A stretch of DNA of 36,209 nt from Legionella santicrucis (lineage in GTDB: Bacteria > Pseudomonadota > Gammaproteobacteria > Legionellales > Legionellaceae). This document shows positions 34,219 through 36,209 of this stretch, in pieces (within the stretch, counting starts at the first letter, position 1; each line of letters begins with the position of its first letter). The position numbers and the translations under genes are program-made. The stretch lies in assembly GCF_001468135.1 (NCBI RefSeq), contig NZ_LNYU01000008.1:1-36209 (forward strand), written 5' to 3'. The notes beneath the pieces were generated by a model, which worked only from the letters and a program-made list of their open reading frames with translations, was not told the origin of the DNA and searched no databases.

Positions 34219-34989
34219 ATGATAAAGTTTATTGCTTTGTTATTGCTTGTTTTTTCAATTAACGTGCATGCTATTGAACAGCTAGGCGATTCCTGTGATC
34301 TGCATGCGGGTTTGTCCGATTCTTATGTTTTAGCATTAAGTTCACAACCTGGTTTCTGCCAAACCTACGGATATGAAGCTGGTAAACCAGAATGTGTGCA
34401 TTTATCTAAGAACTCCTATCAAGCAAAACACCTTACCCTACATGGATTATGGCCTAATCAAAAAGCGTGTGGTCAAAATTATGGATATTGTGGTGTGGAA
34501 CAAAAGACGAATCATTGTGCCTACCCCCCATTGGATTTATCTCCCCAGGTTGCTGAACTCTTAAAAAACATAATGCCCAGCTATTATTATGGGAGCTGTT
34601 TGGAACGACATGAATGGAATAAACATGGTAGTTGTCAAATCTTATCTGCTGATCAGTATTTTGCTTTGGCTATTCGCTTAGCAAAGGCAGTTGATAATTC
34701 TTTATTTGGTCAATATTTAACGCAACATCAAGGGCAAAAAGTTCAATTAACTTATTTACGAGAAATGATTGTTCAGTCTTTTGGTCCAACTAATTCGACA
34801 AAGATATATTTAGGGTGTAAAAAAGGTATATTAGTCGATATTTACATTCAATTACCGGCACTTATCTCGGATGATGACTCTTTAGAGTCTTTAATTAATG
34901 AGGCTCCTGATTCGCAAATTCATGATACTTGTCCTACCTCTGTAATTCTTTCTAATTTTAATACAGAGTCTTCATATGATGTAAGTTAA
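34219..34989 (+). CDS. srnA: Secreted T2-family ribonuclease, SrnA-like
   Basis: Endoribonuclease of the RNase T2/RNase I family that cuts single-stranded RNA through a 2',3'-cyclic phosphate. A signal peptide (MIKFIALLLLVFSINVHA) is present. The two catalytic signatures are LTLHGLWPN (His75) and HEWNKHGSC (Glu132 and His136). Several cysteines (26, 47, 59, 84, 91 and others) suggest disulfides and an extracytoplasmic location. In L. pneumophila the T2 ribonuclease SrnA is exported by the Lsp type II system and contributes to growth in amoebae; this gene is probably the counterpart. At 256 residues it is about the size of E. coli RNase I (268 with its signal peptide). A TATAAT box precedes it. 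Confidence 0.92.
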   Translation: MIKFIALLLLVFSINVHAIEQLGDSCDLHAGLSDSYVLALSSQPGFCQTYGYEAGKPECVHLSKNSYQAKHLTLHGLWPNQKACGQNYGYCGVEQKTNHCAYPPLDLSPQVAELLKNIMPSYYYGSCLERHEWNKHGSCQILSADQYFALAIRLAKAVDNSLFGQYLTQHQGQKVQLTYLREMIVQSFGPTNSTKIYLGCKKGILVDIYIQLPALISDDDSLESLINEAPDSQIHDTCPTSVILSNFNTESSYDVS

Positions 34990-35118
34990 GTTATATCAGG
35001 TATCTGTTCAGGGGTATGCTTGCCTGTTGGTGCATGAGGCATGAACGTTTACCTAAACCTTGAACATTGTTACAACTTCATCTAATGTAGAGTAATTATG
35101 ATATAGGGATAAAATCTT

Positions 35119-36078
35119 ATGCAAAAGCGGTGCTATTTATTGACTCTTATTGTTTTTTTATTAACTGCTTGCGCACATCATGCGCCCAAAGCTCCTCCTT
35201 TACCTACTGCACCACAAGGCGTTAAAACAAAACAAGTCAGAACAGTGAGTGCTTTTAATCATGTTGATGTTCAAGGACAAATGAATGTTACGGTGCATAC
35301 AGGGTATAAAAAGCCGCAAATTATTTTAAGCGGTGATACTCGTGATTTGGCTGCTTTAAAAATATTAGTGGCGCAAAACACTCTTTACTTAAGTCTAGGA
35401 AAAGGTTATCCATCATATGGACCTGTTTCTGTTGATATTAGAGGCCAATTTCTTAATCGTTTAGCGGTTAAAGATGCCAGCTTTGTTGTAGGTAATCAAT
35501 TACACACAAGTGTATTAGATGTTTATTTGGTAAATACCGGAACTGTAAGATTAAATGGCTCCATTGGTTTACGTGTGCTGGATATTAAGGGCAAAGGCTT
35601 AACCCAAATTGGTGGAATTTCGAGCCAAAACTTACAAATCCATTTGCAGGGTAGCCCCAAAGTACAACTTTCCGGGGTTGCTAATTTAGCAAATTTAACC
35701 ATGCAAGGTAATGCTTGGTTTAGTCTTTATTGGGTTAAAACAGATACTTTAACCATACGTGCAAAAGATGCTTCAACAATTCAATTAGCTGGTGCAGTAA
35801 ATAGATTGGATGTTGAGCTTTGGAATAATGCACGATTTAAAGGACGTTATTTACGTGCTCAACGCAGCTTTGTAAAAACACATGGGCGTTCTGTTGCAGA
35901 AATTTCTGTAGCGAAACATCAAAGCAATTTTGCTACAGATGCAAGTGATATATATTATTATAATCTACCGACGACTCGAGCTGATTTTATGGTCTTTGAT
36001 GGTTCGGTATTGGATATGCGGGCATGGAACCAATTCGATTTGAAAGATTTTAATCGGTACAATAAGCAATTTCCCTAA
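35119..36078 (+). CDS. Lipoprotein with a DUF2807 (GIN-type) beta-helix domain
   Basis: The N-terminus MQKRCYLLTLIVFLLTAC is a lipoprotein signal with lipobox LTAC, giving acylated Cys18 after processing by Lgt and signal peptidase II. A short Pro/Ala linker follows. From about residue 42 the protein matches the DUF2807 pattern: TVSAFNHVDVQGQMNVTVHTG, IILSGDTRDL, then many short beta-strands with D, N or G turns (VKDASFVVG, LDIKGKGLTQIGG, LQLSG-like, MQGNAWFSLYW), consistent with a right-handed beta-helix. In the family this domain is proposed to be adhesive or surface-bound; the biochemical role is unknown. The residue after Cys18 is Ala, so outer-membrane sorting is plausible. Confidence 0.82.
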   Translation: MQKRCYLLTLIVFLLTACAHHAPKAPPLPTAPQGVKTKQVRTVSAFNHVDVQGQMNVTVHTGYKKPQIILSGDTRDLAALKILVAQNTLYLSLGKGYPSYGPVSVDIRGQFLNRLAVKDASFVVGNQLHTSVLDVYLVNTGTVRLNGSIGLRVLDIKGKGLTQIGGISSQNLQIHLQGSPKVQLSGVANLANLTMQGNAWFSLYWVKTDTLTIRAKDASTIQLAGAVNRLDVELWNNARFKGRYLRAQRSFVKTHGRSVAEISVAKHQSNFATDASDIYYYNLPTTRADFMVFDGSVLDMRAWNQFDLKDFNRYNKQFP

Positions 36079-36135
36079 AGGTATCAACAAGCCATTCAAT
36101 ACCTATTTTATATACTGCATGTGTAATAGGTCACC

Positions 36136-36164
36136 CCTAATAAACTTTAAAGAAGTTTATTAGG
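36136..36164. terminator. 12-bp stem-loop after the lipoprotein gene
   Basis: CCTAATAAACTT (36136-36147) pairs with AAGTTTATTAGG (36153-36164), loop TAAAG. There is no long T run on either strand. It lies between the lipoprotein stop and a possible minus-strand gene end, so it may serve both. Confidence 0.45.
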
Positions 36165-36185
36165 AGAACTGATCCTCTTTATATT

Positions 36186-36209
36186 CTAACCAAAGCTACC
36201 GCCAAAAGA
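36186..36209 (-). CDS. Possible last codons of a minus-strand gene (edge)
   Basis: On the minus strand the window edge reads SFGGSFG followed by TAG at 36186-36188. A Gly/Ser/Phe tail of this sort ends several protein families (for example TPM-domain proteins). With only seven codons visible this is a guess, supported by the hairpin at 36136-36164 placed where its terminator would be. Confidence 0.25.
   Translation of the reverse strand, partial: SFGGSFG

Overview
The window looks like chromosomal DNA of a Legionella species or a very close relative. This rests on low GC and on a secreted T2 ribonuclease of the SrnA type. It also rests on the housekeeping block rppH-ptsP-lgt-thyA, in the same order as in enterobacteria, and on several large coiled-coil or membrane proteins without recognisable homologues, of the kind that fill Legionella genomes. 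The genus is inferred from memory of gene families; no search was run.

Layout. 1-1025 (minus): the 5' part of an exported repeat protein that runs off the left edge. 1160-5821 (minus): thyA, lgt, ptsP and rppH. ptsP carries an in-frame TAA at codon 25. 6000-12973 (minus): four paralogues of one unknown family, three long and one short, separated by 370-440 bp spacers with repeats and hairpins. 13289-14299 (plus): cytoplasmic asparaginase, convergent with an unknown coiled-coil gene (14334-15200, minus). 15315-16694 (plus): glmU, ending in a strong terminator shared with a convergent membrane protein (16782-18062, minus) that resembles two fused VUT/YhhQ-like halves. 18365-22177 (plus): a 1270-residue exported protein with nine Ig-like domains, three of them duplicated as one 807-bp block, and six Cys-paired propeller-like repeats. 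22547-25317 (minus): an unknown membrane-associated protein and a YiiX-type cysteine hydrolase. 25363-28253 (minus): overlapping operon metG - soluble RnfB-like ferredoxin - nth. 28415-29119 (minus): unknown membrane protein with a textbook terminator. 29413-30093 (minus): queC, divergent from 30226-31650 (plus), a mannose-1-phosphate guanylyltransferase / mannose-6-phosphate isomerase. 31897-34053 (plus): large unknown membrane/coiled-coil protein. 34219-36078 (plus): srnA-like T2 RNase and a DUF2807-type lipoprotein. The right edge may hold the last codons of a minus-strand gene.

The housekeeping genes cover dTMP synthesis, lipoprotein maturation, nitrogen-PTS signalling, mRNA 5'-end processing, cell-wall precursor synthesis, Met-tRNA charging, base-excision repair, queuosine and GDP-mannose. 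Accessory genes between them encode exported, surface or possibly Dot/Icm-translocated proteins. The most novel part is the four-gene paralogous family at 6000-12973. Its shared N-terminal domain has invariant Cys, His and Asp residues in an order compatible with a papain/transglutaminase-like enzyme. Its C-terminal helical modules have been gained or lost between copies.
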